DNA of 64,000 nucleotides from Marinomonas profundi (GTDB taxonomy: Bacteria > Pseudomonadota > Gammaproteobacteria > Pseudomonadales > Marinomonadaceae): contig NZ_CP073013.1 in NCBI RefSeq assembly GCF_020694005.1, positions 2,180,578 to 2,244,577 on the forward strand, given 5' to 3'. Of this stretch, positions 18,545-26,899 are shown piece by piece. Every line of letters begins with the position of its first letter. The stretch's first letter is position 1. The notes beneath the pieces are model-generated. The model was not told the origin of the DNA, did no database searches, and was given only the letters and a program-made list of their open reading frames with translations. Made by a program: the position numbers and the translations under genes.

Positions 18545-18925
18545 ATGAATATGAATGATTTAATAATAGAAGGGACGGTTTCTTCTCCGAGTGTGAAAGG
18601 GGATTGGGCAAACGGCATTCTGCATATGGAAGGCGATTCTTACCCAGAAAATTCCTATGAGCTTTATGCCGATATGGTAGCTTGGGTAGCACGTTATCTT
18701 GAAGAGTCGTCTGAACCACTGACGCTAGAATTGGCGTTGTTATACCTTAATACCAGCAGTATTAAAGTGATGATGGATATGTTTGATGAAATGGAAGAGC
18801 GCTTTCAAACAGGCCGCCAAGTGGCGGTAAATTGGTACTTCGATGAAGAAAATGAGCGAGTGGCGGAACTTGCAGAAGAGTTCAAAGAAGATTGTACTTT
18901 TCCTTTTAATATCATAGGCAAATAA
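18545..18925 (+). CDS. siaC: SiaC (DUF1987) regulator of the diguanylate cyclase
   Basis: This small regulator of 126 aa (DUF1987) binds and activates SiaD when unphosphorylated. The core YLNTSSIKVMMDMFD is seen. Thr70 in YLNTSS corresponds to the reported P. aeruginosa phosphothreonine, Thr68. It begins 4 bases after siaB ends and is followed directly by siaD (TAAATG), so the four genes form one tight operon. Confidence 0.9.
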   Translation: MNMNDLIIEGTVSSPSVKGDWANGILHMEGDSYPENSYELYADMVAWVARYLEESSEPLTLELALLYLNTSSIKVMMDMFDEMEERFQTGRQVAVNWYFDEENERVAELAEEFKEDCTFPFNIIGK

Positions 18926-19783
18926 ATGACGACTGACTTCACTGAACTTGAAAAAACCATTCAGGATATTTTGGCCAAACCAGAGTATCAAGATCACCCT
19001 GCTAGTGTCGCGCTGAGTAAGCTGTGGGCGGTCAATCAAGACCAGTGGAATCGCATGGATCGTTTAACCCGGCTATCCGATTCGTACCAAGATATGATGC
19101 TCCAGCGAGAAAAAAGCCTCAGTGAGCGGTTTGATAAACACCTGCGTCAATTGGAAAAAATGACGCGAATATCAGATCGTTATCAGCGCAGTTTAAGACA
19201 GCTGAATATTGAGTTAGAGAAAACCTCATTGATTGATCCATTGACGGAGCTGCCCAATCGACGAATGATGATGAGGCGTTTGTCCCAAGCCTTTGACTAT
19301 CAGCAAGAGGAAGATCAGCAAGAGGAAGATCAGCAACAAGAAGACTCGCAAGACCGTCCACAAGGGCAAGCGGAAAACCATCCAGTTGAGCATTTGGCTG
19401 TCGCCATGGTGGATGTTGATTACTTTAAGAAAGTAAACGATGAGTTTGGTCATCAAGTGGGTGATGATGTGTTAATCGCCATTGGCAAGCTGATGGAAAA
19501 AGAGATTGAGGGTCATGGCGTGATTGGGCGCTGGGGCGGCGAAGAATTTTTGGTCATATTGCCCGGTTACAAGATCGCCGACGCGGCCATTGTGATGGAA
19601 GCGCTGCGCTCCAACGTTAATGCTTACTCTTTTCAAGTCGACGAAAAAACCGTGTCAACCAGCGTTAGTATTGGCCTTGCGGGTTACCAAGATAAGGATT
19701 CGATGGACTCGCTCCTTTCAAAAGCAGACAACGCTTTGTACCTTGCCAAATCAAAGGGTCGAAACAGCGTGGTCATTGGATAA
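18926..19783 (+). CDS. siaD: SiaD-type GGDEF diguanylate cyclase with a repeat insertion
   Basis: This enzyme makes c-di-GMP from two GTP. It has 285 aa: an N-terminal helical region (about residues 1-95, heptad-like, the probable SiaC-binding stalk) and a GGDEF domain from about 100. The active-site motif is GGEEF at 204-208. No RxxD inhibitory site is seen five residues upstream, so feedback inhibition may be absent. Unusually, the first helix of the GGDEF domain is followed by a Gln/Glu/Asp-rich insertion, starting with QQEEDQQEEDQQQED at 126-140 and continuing for about 15 residues. It is encoded by tandem 15-bp repeats. The catalytic residues remain intact (MVDVDYFKKVND, GRWGGEEF). Confidence 0.9.
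   Translation: MTTDFTELEKTIQDILAKPEYQDHPASVALSKLWAVNQDQWNRMDRLTRLSDSYQDMMLQREKSLSERFDKHLRQLEKMTRISDRYQRSLRQLNIELEKTSLIDPLTELPNRRMMMRRLSQAFDYQQEEDQQEEDQQQEDSQDRPQGQAENHPVEHLAVAMVDVDYFKKVNDEFGHQVGDDVLIAIGKLMEKEIEGHGVIGRWGGEEFLVILPGYKIADAAIVMEALRSNVNAYSFQVDEKTVSTSVSIGLAGYQDKDSMDSLLSKADNALYLAKSKGRNSVVIG
19301..19345 (+). repeat. 15-bp tandem repeat inside siaD
   Basis: Two perfect 15-bp units (CAGCAAGAGGAAGAT at 19301-19315 and 19316-19330) are followed by a third, diverged unit at 19331-19345. Because 15 is a multiple of 3, copy-number change would alter the length of the QQEED run without a frameshift. Confidence 0.9.
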
Positions 19784-19888
19784 AGACAAGGATCTATTGG
19801 TTTACCTAGACATTGGTCTAAGAAGGGTTTTGTTGTCTAGGATAAAAGCGCACACTCTTTTATCCGTCGATAAAATGAGAATAATAAG

Positions 19889-21754
19889 ATGGCCGCGATC
19901 GACATCCCCGAAGTTCATAAATTTATTGAAACCATTCCGCCTTTTTCAAGCTTGAATTTGCTAGAGCGTAAGCAAGTGCTAACCGGCGTGTCCATGTTGT
20001 ACGTGCGACAAGGGCAAACCTTAGTGCTAACGGGGGAGGCGGCTACGGTGCATTTAATTCGCCGTGGCGCGTGTGAAATCCGTACGCCAAAAGGTGGGCT
20101 GGTGGATCAAATCGCCGATGGCGAGTGCTTTGGCGTGTCCAGTGTGATGGCGCAAAATCCCGATGGTTTACAAGTGGTGGCGATGGAAGACAGTTTGGTC
20201 TATCGCTTCAACAAAACGCATTTTATGCAGACGCTGGAAAAGAGCGAAGCCTTTGGGCTCTTTTTTGAATATACACAGCATAATCGCTTGCGCAAATTAT
20301 CTCGCCGTCAAAGCAACGAATTGGCCTCTCCCGCCTTACAATTATCGACACCTGTCGCACACATTATGACGCGTCAGTTGATTTTGGCGTCCCCAGAAGA
20401 AACCGTGCAAACCATCGCCATGCGCATGACCGAAGCCCGAGTCAGTTCGATTCTGGTGGTGGAAGCGGAGCGTTTGCTGGGCATTGTGACCGATCGAGAT
20501 TTGCGTTCTCGCATCTTGGCGCTTGGCGGTTCGGCTGACACATTAATAAAAGACATGATGACCCTCGATCCGGTTAGCTTGCCGCCAGACTCTTTGGTGA
20601 TGCAGGCGCAAACCTTAATGAGTGAAAGCAATATTCACCATTTGCCGATTGTTGACGAGGATAAAAAAGCCGTTGGCATGCTAACCGCCGCGGATTTACT
20701 GCGTCACCAAGAGTTGAGCCCACTTTTACTGATCAATCAAATTCATCGCCAGCAATCCATCGACAGCCTCGCCAATGTTTGCAAGCAATGGCCAACCTTG
20801 ATTATTAATTTGATTGTCACCGATATGAAACCAGTCGATGTTGGTAAAGTATTGGCGACGGTCAGCGATAACTTAACGCGACGGGTGATTGAGCTGGCGT
20901 TGGATAAACTTGGCCCTGCGCCGATGGCATTTCAGTTTTTGGTGTTTGGCTCACAGGCGCGCCGCGATCAGTCACTCGGCAGTGACCAAGATAACGGTTT
21001 GATGCTGGAGCGTGAACCGACCACAGCAGAAAGTCAGTACTTTGCTGAATTGTCTGAGTTTATCTGCCAAGGGCTCGCCCTTTGTGGCATTCGCCTTTGC
21101 CCCGGTAATATCATGGCGAGCAATCCTGAATGGCGCAGAACTCAGGCAGGTTGGCAACAAGCGTTTTCCACCTGGATCAAAAGCAGTGCGCCAAGTGCCT
21201 TGCTTCATGCCAGCATCTTTTTTGATATTCGCTGTGTGTATGGAAGCGAAGCGCCAGTCCTTGCGTTGATTGCCGCCATGCAACGAGAAGTGAACAAAAA
21301 CAGCGTCTTCCTTGCCACGTTAACCCGCGCCGCACTGGCGACTAAGCCACCATTGGGCTTTTTTCGGCATTTTTTACTGGAATCGTCTGGGGAACATAAA
21401 CATCAGTTGGATTTAAAACACCAAGGTTTGGCGTTAATCAATGATCTGGCGCGCTTGTATGGTTTGTCTTGTCAGACTTATCGGGTGGCGACATTGGACC
21501 GAATCGAGCAAGCGATCCGCGAAAAGCTGATTAGCGTAGACACCGCGCGTAACCTAATCGACGCGTGGGACAAATTAAACGGCTTGCGCTTAGAAGCGCA
21601 ACGTCGACACTGGCAAGCGACAGGTAAAGCCAGCGCCTATCTCGACCCTAAAGATTTAAGCTCCTTAGAACGCAAACACCTGAAAACCACCTTTAGCATT
21701 ATTAGCGACGTGCAAGACGTGGCGCAACAGCGCTTTTTAAGAGGATACAGCTAG
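19889..21754 (+). CDS. cNMP-like/CBS/DUF294 putative nucleotidyltransferase
   Basis: This 621-aa soluble signalling protein has three parts. There is a cyclic-nucleotide-binding-like domain (about 15-130), a CBS pair (about 150-275, with VAHIMTRQLI and LLGIVTDRDLRSR), and a DUF294 nucleotidyltransferase (about 310-440) with an additional C-terminal helical domain (about 480-615). The transferase motif is complete: GSQARRDQSLGSDQDNG at 354-370 fits the GS...DxD pattern of GlnD-like enzymes. The phosphate-binding cassette of the first domain lacks the usual Arg, so cAMP binding is doubtful. The substrate is unknown. The next gene, an exonuclease, starts on the base after its stop codon. Confidence 0.8.
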   Translation: MAAIDIPEVHKFIETIPPFSSLNLLERKQVLTGVSMLYVRQGQTLVLTGEAATVHLIRRGACEIRTPKGGLVDQIADGECFGVSSVMAQNPDGLQVVAMEDSLVYRFNKTHFMQTLEKSEAFGLFFEYTQHNRLRKLSRRQSNELASPALQLSTPVAHIMTRQLILASPEETVQTIAMRMTEARVSSILVVEAERLLGIVTDRDLRSRILALGGSADTLIKDMMTLDPVSLPPDSLVMQAQTLMSESNIHHLPIVDEDKKAVGMLTAADLLRHQELSPLLLINQIHRQQSIDSLANVCKQWPTLIINLIVTDMKPVDVGKVLATVSDNLTRRVIELALDKLGPAPMAFQFLVFGSQARRDQSLGSDQDNGLMLEREPTTAESQYFAELSEFICQGLALCGIRLCPGNIMASNPEWRRTQAGWQQAFSTWIKSSAPSALLHASIFFDIRCVYGSEAPVLALIAAMQREVNKNSVFLATLTRAALATKPPLGFFRHFLLESSGEHKHQLDLKHQGLALINDLARLYGLSCQTYRVATLDRIEQAIREKLISVDTARNLIDAWDKLNGLRLEAQRRHWQATGKASAYLDPKDLSSLERKHLKTTFSIISDVQDVAQQRFLRGYS

Positions 21755-22417
21755 ATGCTGGCGGATTGTTTGCAAAAACTTAAAGCTTGGCAGCGCTTTC
21801 GACAGTCGACAAAACGAGCCTGGAGTGAGTGGGAGTATTTGGTGCTCGATATTGAAACTTCTGGGCTGGATGCGAAACAAGACCGTATTGTTAGCGTGGG
21901 GTGGGTTTGTATCCGAAACGGCACGATTGAATTAGACAGCGCCCGCCATATCGTATTGGACAGCGCCAAAATAGGCGACAGTGTCGGCATCCACATGATT
22001 ACCGATTCAGACGTGCAACAACAGGGCAAACGCCAAGAAAGCGTCCTACGTTACCTACGGCACTTGCTGCGCGAGCGTATTTTGGTCATGCACCACGCGC
22101 CAATGGAACTGGGGTTTTTAAAACAAGCGTGGCAAGCCGAAGCGCTGCCTACGTTTTCCGTGAGTTGGCTGGATACCTTAGCCATCGAAAGAACCAAAGC
22201 CCACCGATCACAACAACCAATCCAAGAGGGCGGCTTTCGCCTTGGCGCCTGCCGAGAACGCTACGGCTTACCAGAATACCAAGGCCACGACGCCCTTACC
22301 GACGCCCTAGCCACCGCCGAACTACTCCTCGCGCAAATCGCCTACCAAGGCCACGACTGCCGACTACAGGACCTAAACCAAATGGGCGGTGGACGAGTGA
22401 AGTTCACGACGCGTTAA
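21755..22417 (+). CDS. DEDD-type 3'-5' exonuclease (DnaQ-like)
   Basis: This 220-aa protein has an exonuclease domain of the DnaQ/epsilon kind. ExoI is LDIETSGLD (Asp32, Glu34). ExoII lies around the HHAPMELGFL segment. ExoIII is GHDALTDALATAELL, with the His-x4-Asp spacing of DEDDh enzymes. It starts right after the DUF294 gene (TAGATG). That pair is common in pseudomonads and relatives, which suggests a shared function in nucleotide or RNA processing. It is not the polymerase proofreading subunit, since that gene normally has a different context. Confidence 0.82.
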   Translation: MLADCLQKLKAWQRFRQSTKRAWSEWEYLVLDIETSGLDAKQDRIVSVGWVCIRNGTIELDSARHIVLDSAKIGDSVGIHMITDSDVQQQGKRQESVLRYLRHLLRERILVMHHAPMELGFLKQAWQAEALPTFSVSWLDTLAIERTKAHRSQQPIQEGGFRLGACRERYGLPEYQGHDALTDALATAELLLAQIAYQGHDCRLQDLNQMGGGRVKFTTR

Positions 22418-22452
22418 TTGTGCTTCATACCTCATTTCCGTGAAGACGGTTG

Positions 22453-22558
22453 CCGCAAAAGGTTTTGTAGGCCTGATTACAGTCGTGCCTCCCTCATCAG
22501 GCCTACAAAACCTATCCAACCTTCGCTGAATACCTTTTGCGACAGCCTCTAGAAGGAA
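22453..22558. repeat. Dispersed hairpin repeat, copy B
   Basis: A nested inverted repeat. GGTTTTGTAGGCCTGAT (22461-22477) pairs perfectly with 22496-22512 around an 18-base loop, and outer arms CGCAAAAGG (22454-22462) and CCTTTTGCG (22533-22541) can also pair. The right half matches copies A and C. The right part encodes the last 13 residues of the minus-strand phosphoesterase gene. Confidence 0.8.
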
Positions 22559-23351
22559 TCGGCGATAATCCCCAGTGTTCTTCTTTGGGTTCGGTGGCTA
22601 AGAGGGTTGGGTTTTCTGACCAGTGTATTAGGCTCATTTCTCCGCTTGCTGATTCAGTCAGTGCTGTGCAGTGTTCAACCCAGTCGCCGTCGTTGCAGTA
22701 CAGAATGTCGTCTTTGATGCGAAACGAGGCAAAGTGAATGTGCCCACAAATATAGCCGTCGACTTTTTGATTTTTGGCGGATTTGAGCGCGGCGGTTTCA
22801 AAGCGTTCGATAAATTCTTTGGCCTTGCTGATATGGCTTTTTAAGTAGCCCGCGAGGGACCAATAAGGCAGCCCCACCAAACGCCTTATACTATTGATCC
22901 ATTGATTCAACGACAACATGAGTCCGTGGGCTTTGTCGCCAATGGCGAGCATGAGTGGGCTGATTTTTACCATTTGGTCGAATTCGTCGCCGTGGCTGAC
23001 GTGAAAAGTGCGGCCATTGGCGGTTTTGTGGCGAGCATTGAGTTTTATGTCGATGCCAGAAAGGGTTTGCCCCGCAAATTGACGGAAAAACGCATCGTGG
23101 TTGCCGGGAATATAAATGACTTTGGTGCCGGATTTTGCCATGGCGAGAATACGTTCGACGACTTGGTGATGAGCCTCGATAAAATACGCCCGGTGGCGCA
23201 TTTCTTGTAAATCGATAATGTCACCGACTAAATACAGGGTGTCTGTTGTGATCGATTGTAAAAAATCGAGTAAGTGGGCCGCTTGGCACGCTTTGGTTCC
23301 CAGATGGACATCTGAAATAAACACAGAGCGGAATTTTGTCTGCATAAACAC
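22512..23351 (-). CDS. LpxH-like UDP-2,3-diacylglucosamine diphosphatase family phosphoesterase
   Basis: This 279-aa calcineurin-type metallophosphoesterase of the COG2908 family shows the metal-binding series SDVHLG, GDIIDL, GNHD, HGDEFD and GHIH in order. These are the LpxH/LpxH2 group, which includes the lipid A enzyme and paralogues of unclear substrate. The sequence alone does not tell whether this is the lipid A enzyme. The last 13 residues (from SRGCRKR to the stop) are encoded by the dispersed repeat copy B, so they are probably an added tail. The start is Met1 or Met3. Confidence 0.78.
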   Translation of the reverse strand: MFMQTKFRSVFISDVHLGTKACQAAHLLDFLQSITTDTLYLVGDIIDLQEMRHRAYFIEAHHQVVERILAMAKSGTKVIYIPGNHDAFFRQFAGQTLSGIDIKLNARHKTANGRTFHVSHGDEFDQMVKISPLMLAIGDKAHGLMLSLNQWINSIRRLVGLPYWSLAGYLKSHISKAKEFIERFETAALKSAKNQKVDGYICGHIHFASFRIKDDILYCNDGDWVEHCTALTESASGEMSLIHWSENPTLLATEPKEEHWGLSPIPSRGCRKRYSAKVG

Positions 23352-23447
23352 CTCCTATTGTTGCCTGTCTTAAGAGTAAAGAGGGTTTATGACAGATGTG
23401 TGAGGCCTTTGTGACAAGTTAACTTGAAAAAACCGGATTACAGCGTA

Positions 23448-25241
23448 TTAGGCGGAATGGTGGGGGCGAGTGTGTAGTTTGTCGATATCGACAGGGGGAT
23501 GCGTTGGCTGAAAATACACAATATTGCCGCCTTGTTGTTTGGCCGAATTTTTGGCGTGGGCGGCCATTTCTGCAACTTGGTGATGGTTGTTGGATTGCTC
23601 TGGATCTGGGTGCACGACGCCAATGGCTAGGCTGAGTATTGGGTGAAAACGCATTTCGCCGTGACGGCTTTTTGTCCATACGCCGCCTTCTGCTAGGGTG
23701 TCATCACTGTAGAATGCTCGTATTTTTTGGGCGAATGTCTGCAGAATCATGTCACATTGATGTTGCCAATCTGGGCTACCGAAAATCACCACAAAATCGT
23801 CGCCCCCAATGTGACCGATAAAGTTATTGTCCGGAGCGACCCATTCTTTGATCAAGGCACCAACGAGTTGAATGACGGCGTCACCTTTTGAATAGCCGAA
23901 AAAATCATTGAAAGGTTTGAAGTCATTGAGATCAAAGTACGCCACGTAAAAATCTTCTTTGGCTAATAGGCGTCGGCTTACTTCCCAATGTATTGGGACA
24001 TTGCCTGGCAATAGCGTGAGGGGATTTGAGTAGGTGGCGTTTTGTATTTTTAGTTCGGTGATGCGCTTTAATAAGTCTCTAAGATGGCCGGTGCCAATAA
24101 ATTTACCTTCTCTAACGATGATGATTTCGTTGTTTATCGTATCGGATTCTTGGTCTGTCATTAATGTCGAGACATTGGACAGCCCGACGTTGCTTTCGAC
24201 AATAAGTACATCATCGCTCAGTAGGTTGATGACGGGTTTGTGTTCGTATAATGCGCGACCGTAAGGCGTGGAAAACAGTTCATGTAACTGATTGCGCCGT
24301 ACCACTCCCAATGGCTCGCCATGGGGGTTGAGTATGGGAATGGCGATGAGGTCGGGTTGTTTTCTAAAATATTGCGCCGCGTCTTCGAGTAAGTCGTTTT
24401 CGAGCAAACTGGGGGTTGGGCGGCACAGGGTTTGTACGGTTTCAGAGTGGTCTATTTGAAACTGCGAGCGCCTTTTGGCTTGTTTCACTAAATATGGATG
24501 GGTTGAAAATGCCGGGTGTTCTGTCGGGCGCCCTAGAAAATACCCTTGTCCGAGTGTGACGCCGATGGCAATTAATTGGTCGAGTTCTTGTTGCGTTTCG
24601 ATGCCTTCGGCGATGAGTGTGCAGTTCAGTCGTTGGGCAATGGTGACAATAGAGCGAACAAACTCGCGTTTAATTTCATCTTTGTCGACGCCGGTAATAA
24701 AGTGCTTATCTATTTTGACAATGTCTGGTTGTAGTTCAGACCACAGTTGTAACCCTGAATATCCAACACCTAAGTCATCGATGGCGACTTGAAAGCCCAT
24801 TTTTCGATAATGCTCCACACTGTTTCGGGATAAGCCGTTGTGGTCATAAGGGTGTTGTTCGGATAGCTCAATGACGATGTCTTTTTGATCCAGTCCAAGC
24901 TCTTTTAAGATGGCAAGTGTCATGCCTGATTGGTGGTCTGGGGACGCCAATAACGAAGCGCTGACGTTAAGAAAAAGTCGGCCTTTTAATGACAGTTTGG
25001 CGAATTTAGACAGGGCTTTTTCACGGCAGAGAAGTTCTAATTTGTGCAGTTTTTCTTCTTTTTGCGCCAGCGTAAACAGTGGGTCTGGGGAGAAGAGGGG
25101 AGAGTTCATTGGACCGCGAGACAATGCTTCGTGCCCATATATTTCACCGTTGTTGAGGTTATAAATGGGTTGAAAATACGGCGTAATTAACGCGTTTTTA
25201 AGTATTTTCTCAAGCAAGTCGCGGTCGTCTATTTGGCTCAT
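23448..25241 (-). CDS. EAL-CBS-GGDEF c-di-GMP signalling protein
   Basis: This 597-aa cytoplasmic protein has an unusual domain order. An EAL phosphodiesterase domain comes first (about residues 5-250), with the EALSRG signature, the metal-loop region AIDDLGVGYSGL, KIDKHFI and AEGIET, suggesting that catalysis is possible. A CBS-type pair (about 290-410) follows, which may bind an adenine nucleotide. Last is a GGDEF domain (about 415-580) whose signature is GGDDF, so it could be active or act as a GTP sensor. No membrane segment is present. It is monocistronic. Confidence 0.87.
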   Translation of the reverse strand: MSQIDDRDLLEKILKNALITPYFQPIYNLNNGEIYGHEALSRGPMNSPLFSPDPLFTLAQKEEKLHKLELLCREKALSKFAKLSLKGRLFLNVSASLLASPDHQSGMTLAILKELGLDQKDIVIELSEQHPYDHNGLSRNSVEHYRKMGFQVAIDDLGVGYSGLQLWSELQPDIVKIDKHFITGVDKDEIKREFVRSIVTIAQRLNCTLIAEGIETQQELDQLIAIGVTLGQGYFLGRPTEHPAFSTHPYLVKQAKRRSQFQIDHSETVQTLCRPTPSLLENDLLEDAAQYFRKQPDLIAIPILNPHGEPLGVVRRNQLHELFSTPYGRALYEHKPVINLLSDDVLIVESNVGLSNVSTLMTDQESDTINNEIIIVREGKFIGTGHLRDLLKRITELKIQNATYSNPLTLLPGNVPIHWEVSRRLLAKEDFYVAYFDLNDFKPFNDFFGYSKGDAVIQLVGALIKEWVAPDNNFIGHIGGDDFVVIFGSPDWQHQCDMILQTFAQKIRAFYSDDTLAEGGVWTKSRHGEMRFHPILSLAIGVVHPDPEQSNNHHQVAEMAAHAKNSAKQQGGNIVYFQPTHPPVDIDKLHTRPHHSA

Positions 25242-25539
25242 TTCGTCTCAAATATAGTCAGGGTGAGTGGATGTTGTTGAAAGGATTTTATGTCGTATTT
25301 ATGACACTTTCATGACGTGTGATTTTTGATCTAGAGGGAATCGACTCTAAGGCGGTCAAATAAAATGCAGTAGAAGAAAAAGGGGTAACCATGGCAGCGA
25401 GCGGATTGGTAAGAGCGGGATGGTTTGTTGATTTGGATAGTTTGTTGATTTGGATAGTTTGTTGATTTGGATAGTTTGTTAGAGCGGGGTGGTTTGTTGG
25501 TTTGGATACTGAAGAAGCCCCCGTTACCGGATCGATTTG
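25242..25539. other. Intergenic stretch with minisatellite
   Basis: No gene is seen. It holds the promoter side of the EAL-CBS-GGDEF gene and the 17-bp tandem repeat at 25424-25474. Confidence 0.5.
25424..25508. repeat. 17-bp tandem repeat (minisatellite)
   Basis: Three perfect, contiguous units of TTTGTTGATTTGGATAG occupy 25424-25440, 25441-25457 and 25458-25474, followed by a partial unit. A larger flanking duplication (AGAGCGGG-TGGTTTGTTG...) appears at about 25412 and again at about 25481. Confidence 0.9.
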
Positions 25540-25728
25540 TTATTTTTGCCTTTCGATCTTCGGGAACATTGGGGCCTTAGCGTCAGGAGGGTATTTGTCT
25601 CGACCACGGTTGTTAGTGCGTTTGATTATGCAAAACAGCAAAAGCGACAACGGCAGTAAAAAAGCAAATAAAGTGACGTAAAGGTTTGTGAAAAATAAAA
25701 CGCTGATCTTAGTGCTGAGAAGCCGATT
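25540..25728 (-). pseudogene. Small open frame for a one-helix membrane peptide, no canonical start
   Basis: This minus-strand frame is open for 62 codons and would encode a hydrophobic helix (TLFAFLLPLSLLLFCII) followed by a charged tail (KRTNNRGRDKYPPDAKAP). It looks protein-like, but there is no ATG, GTG or usable TTG before the helix; the only ATG is nine codons from the stop. The most upstream plausible initiator is ATC next to the stop of the small upstream gene. It may be a remnant or a coupled ORF with a rare start. Confidence 0.25.
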
Positions 25729-25891
25729 TTAGTGGGCGACTAGCGGTAACATTGGCAAAAAATGCTTTAACGTTTGCTGTCATTTTCTTGATTAGAGCGG
25801 TGAAGTAAGCACGACGTAATTCGTAGGCTTTTTCCACATAGTAATCAGTGTCAAGGTTGCCAAAAGTATCGTATTTCATCTCGTTTTTCAT
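25709..25891 (-). CDS. Small protein of unknown function, 60 aa
   Basis: This short, soluble, basic protein resembles small alphahelical DUF1127-like/RSP_7527-like proteins, with the segment YDTFGNLDTDYYVEKAYELR followed by a lysine-rich helix. An upstream in-frame ATG at 25918 is not used in my reading, because AGGAG lies 7 bases before the ATG at 25891. Its function is unknown; such proteins are often growth-phase or stress regulated. Confidence 0.6.
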   Translation of the reverse strand: MKNEMKYDTFGNLDTDYYVEKAYELRRAYFTALIKKMTANVKAFFANVTASRPLKSASQH

Positions 25892-25997
25892 AATGATTCT
25901 CCTATCAAAATAAGTCATGGTTGACGCTGTTTATAATAGGGCTCAGCTAATGAATCGGCAAACGATCAATTTTCAGCTGATAGGTTAGAAAAATTCA

Positions 25998-26888
25998 TCA
26001 AATCGCGGGCTGGTTGCTCAATGCACGAAATTTTCCCGGCGGGACGCCTGTTGAGCGCTTAAAAAAACGTGAGAAGTAGCCCGGGTCTTTAAAGCCCAAA
26101 TCGTAACTTATTTCTTCTACTGAACGGGCGGTATAAATCAGGCTGCGCTTTGCTTCGAGTAAGACTCGGTCATGTATTAGTTCTAGTGTGCTTTGGTTAA
26201 ACGCGGTTTTACTGAGGCGGTTTAAGCGGCTGATCGAGGTGTTTAGTTTCTCTGCGTATTGATGGCTGGTCCAATGTTCTCGGTAGTGTTTTTCGATCAG
26301 TTCTTTGAGCTGTTGGGCTTGGCTAAGTTCGGTTTTATTGGTGTTGGTGACCGCGTCATTTGCCTGCTGGCGGTGTAACAATAATAAAATGGCTTTGATG
26401 AGATATTCGCTCATTAAGGCGCGCCCTTCACGAATAATAGCTGACTCACGTTCAAGTTGTTGGATGAGCGGCCAAAGCTCAGAAAAAACAGTGCGGTGCG
26501 CATTAAAATCGATATAACACGCTTGGCTAAGCAAGGGTTGAATGAATTTTGCAGACTTTTCCTTGTAGACATCTTCAAGCAAGGGCTCTGCAATGCTAAT
26601 GACGCGCCCGTCGGTCTCTGGCGCGAAACGAAACCCATGTACTACCCCGGCTGGCACAATAATCGCCCACGCCCCGCGCAGCCGATACTGCTCAGCGTCG
26701 AGCTGCACATTGACTTCACCGGCCTTTAAAATAAGTATTTGAAAAAGCTGTGCATGTCGATGTGGGTTTATTTTCCAACCTAGGTCTCCGCTGCGCGATT
26801 CTATGTCTTCAATATGGAAAAACTCTGGATCATTGATCCAGCTGGATTCACCATAAAGGCCAAAGTGAGGGATGTTGAGGTGTTTCAT
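25998..26888 (-). CDS. pobR: AraC-family activator, probable PobR for pobA
   Basis: This 296-aa regulator has an N-terminal cupin-like ligand domain (HRHAQLFQILILKAGEVNVQLD around residues 43-65) and a C-terminal pair of helix-turn-helix motifs (about 195-290; SISRLNRLSKTAF and VEEISYDLGFKDPGYFSRFFKR). It is transcribed away from pobA across an interval that contains five 21-bp repeats. In Pseudomonas and Azotobacter, pobA is controlled by an AraC-type PobR in the same layout, with 4-hydroxybenzoate as inducer. The symbol rests on this context. Confidence 0.8.
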   Translation of the reverse strand: MKHLNIPHFGLYGESSWINDPEFFHIEDIESRSGDLGWKINPHRHAQLFQILILKAGEVNVQLDAEQYRLRGAWAIIVPAGVVHGFRFAPETDGRVISIAEPLLEDVYKEKSAKFIQPLLSQACYIDFNAHRTVFSELWPLIQQLERESAIIREGRALMSEYLIKAILLLLHRQQANDAVTNTNKTELSQAQQLKELIEKHYREHWTSHQYAEKLNTSISRLNRLSKTAFNQSTLELIHDRVLLEAKRSLIYTARSVEEISYDLGFKDPGYFSRFFKRSTGVPPGKFRALSNQPAI

Positions 26889-26899
26889 GGGCTCTTCTT

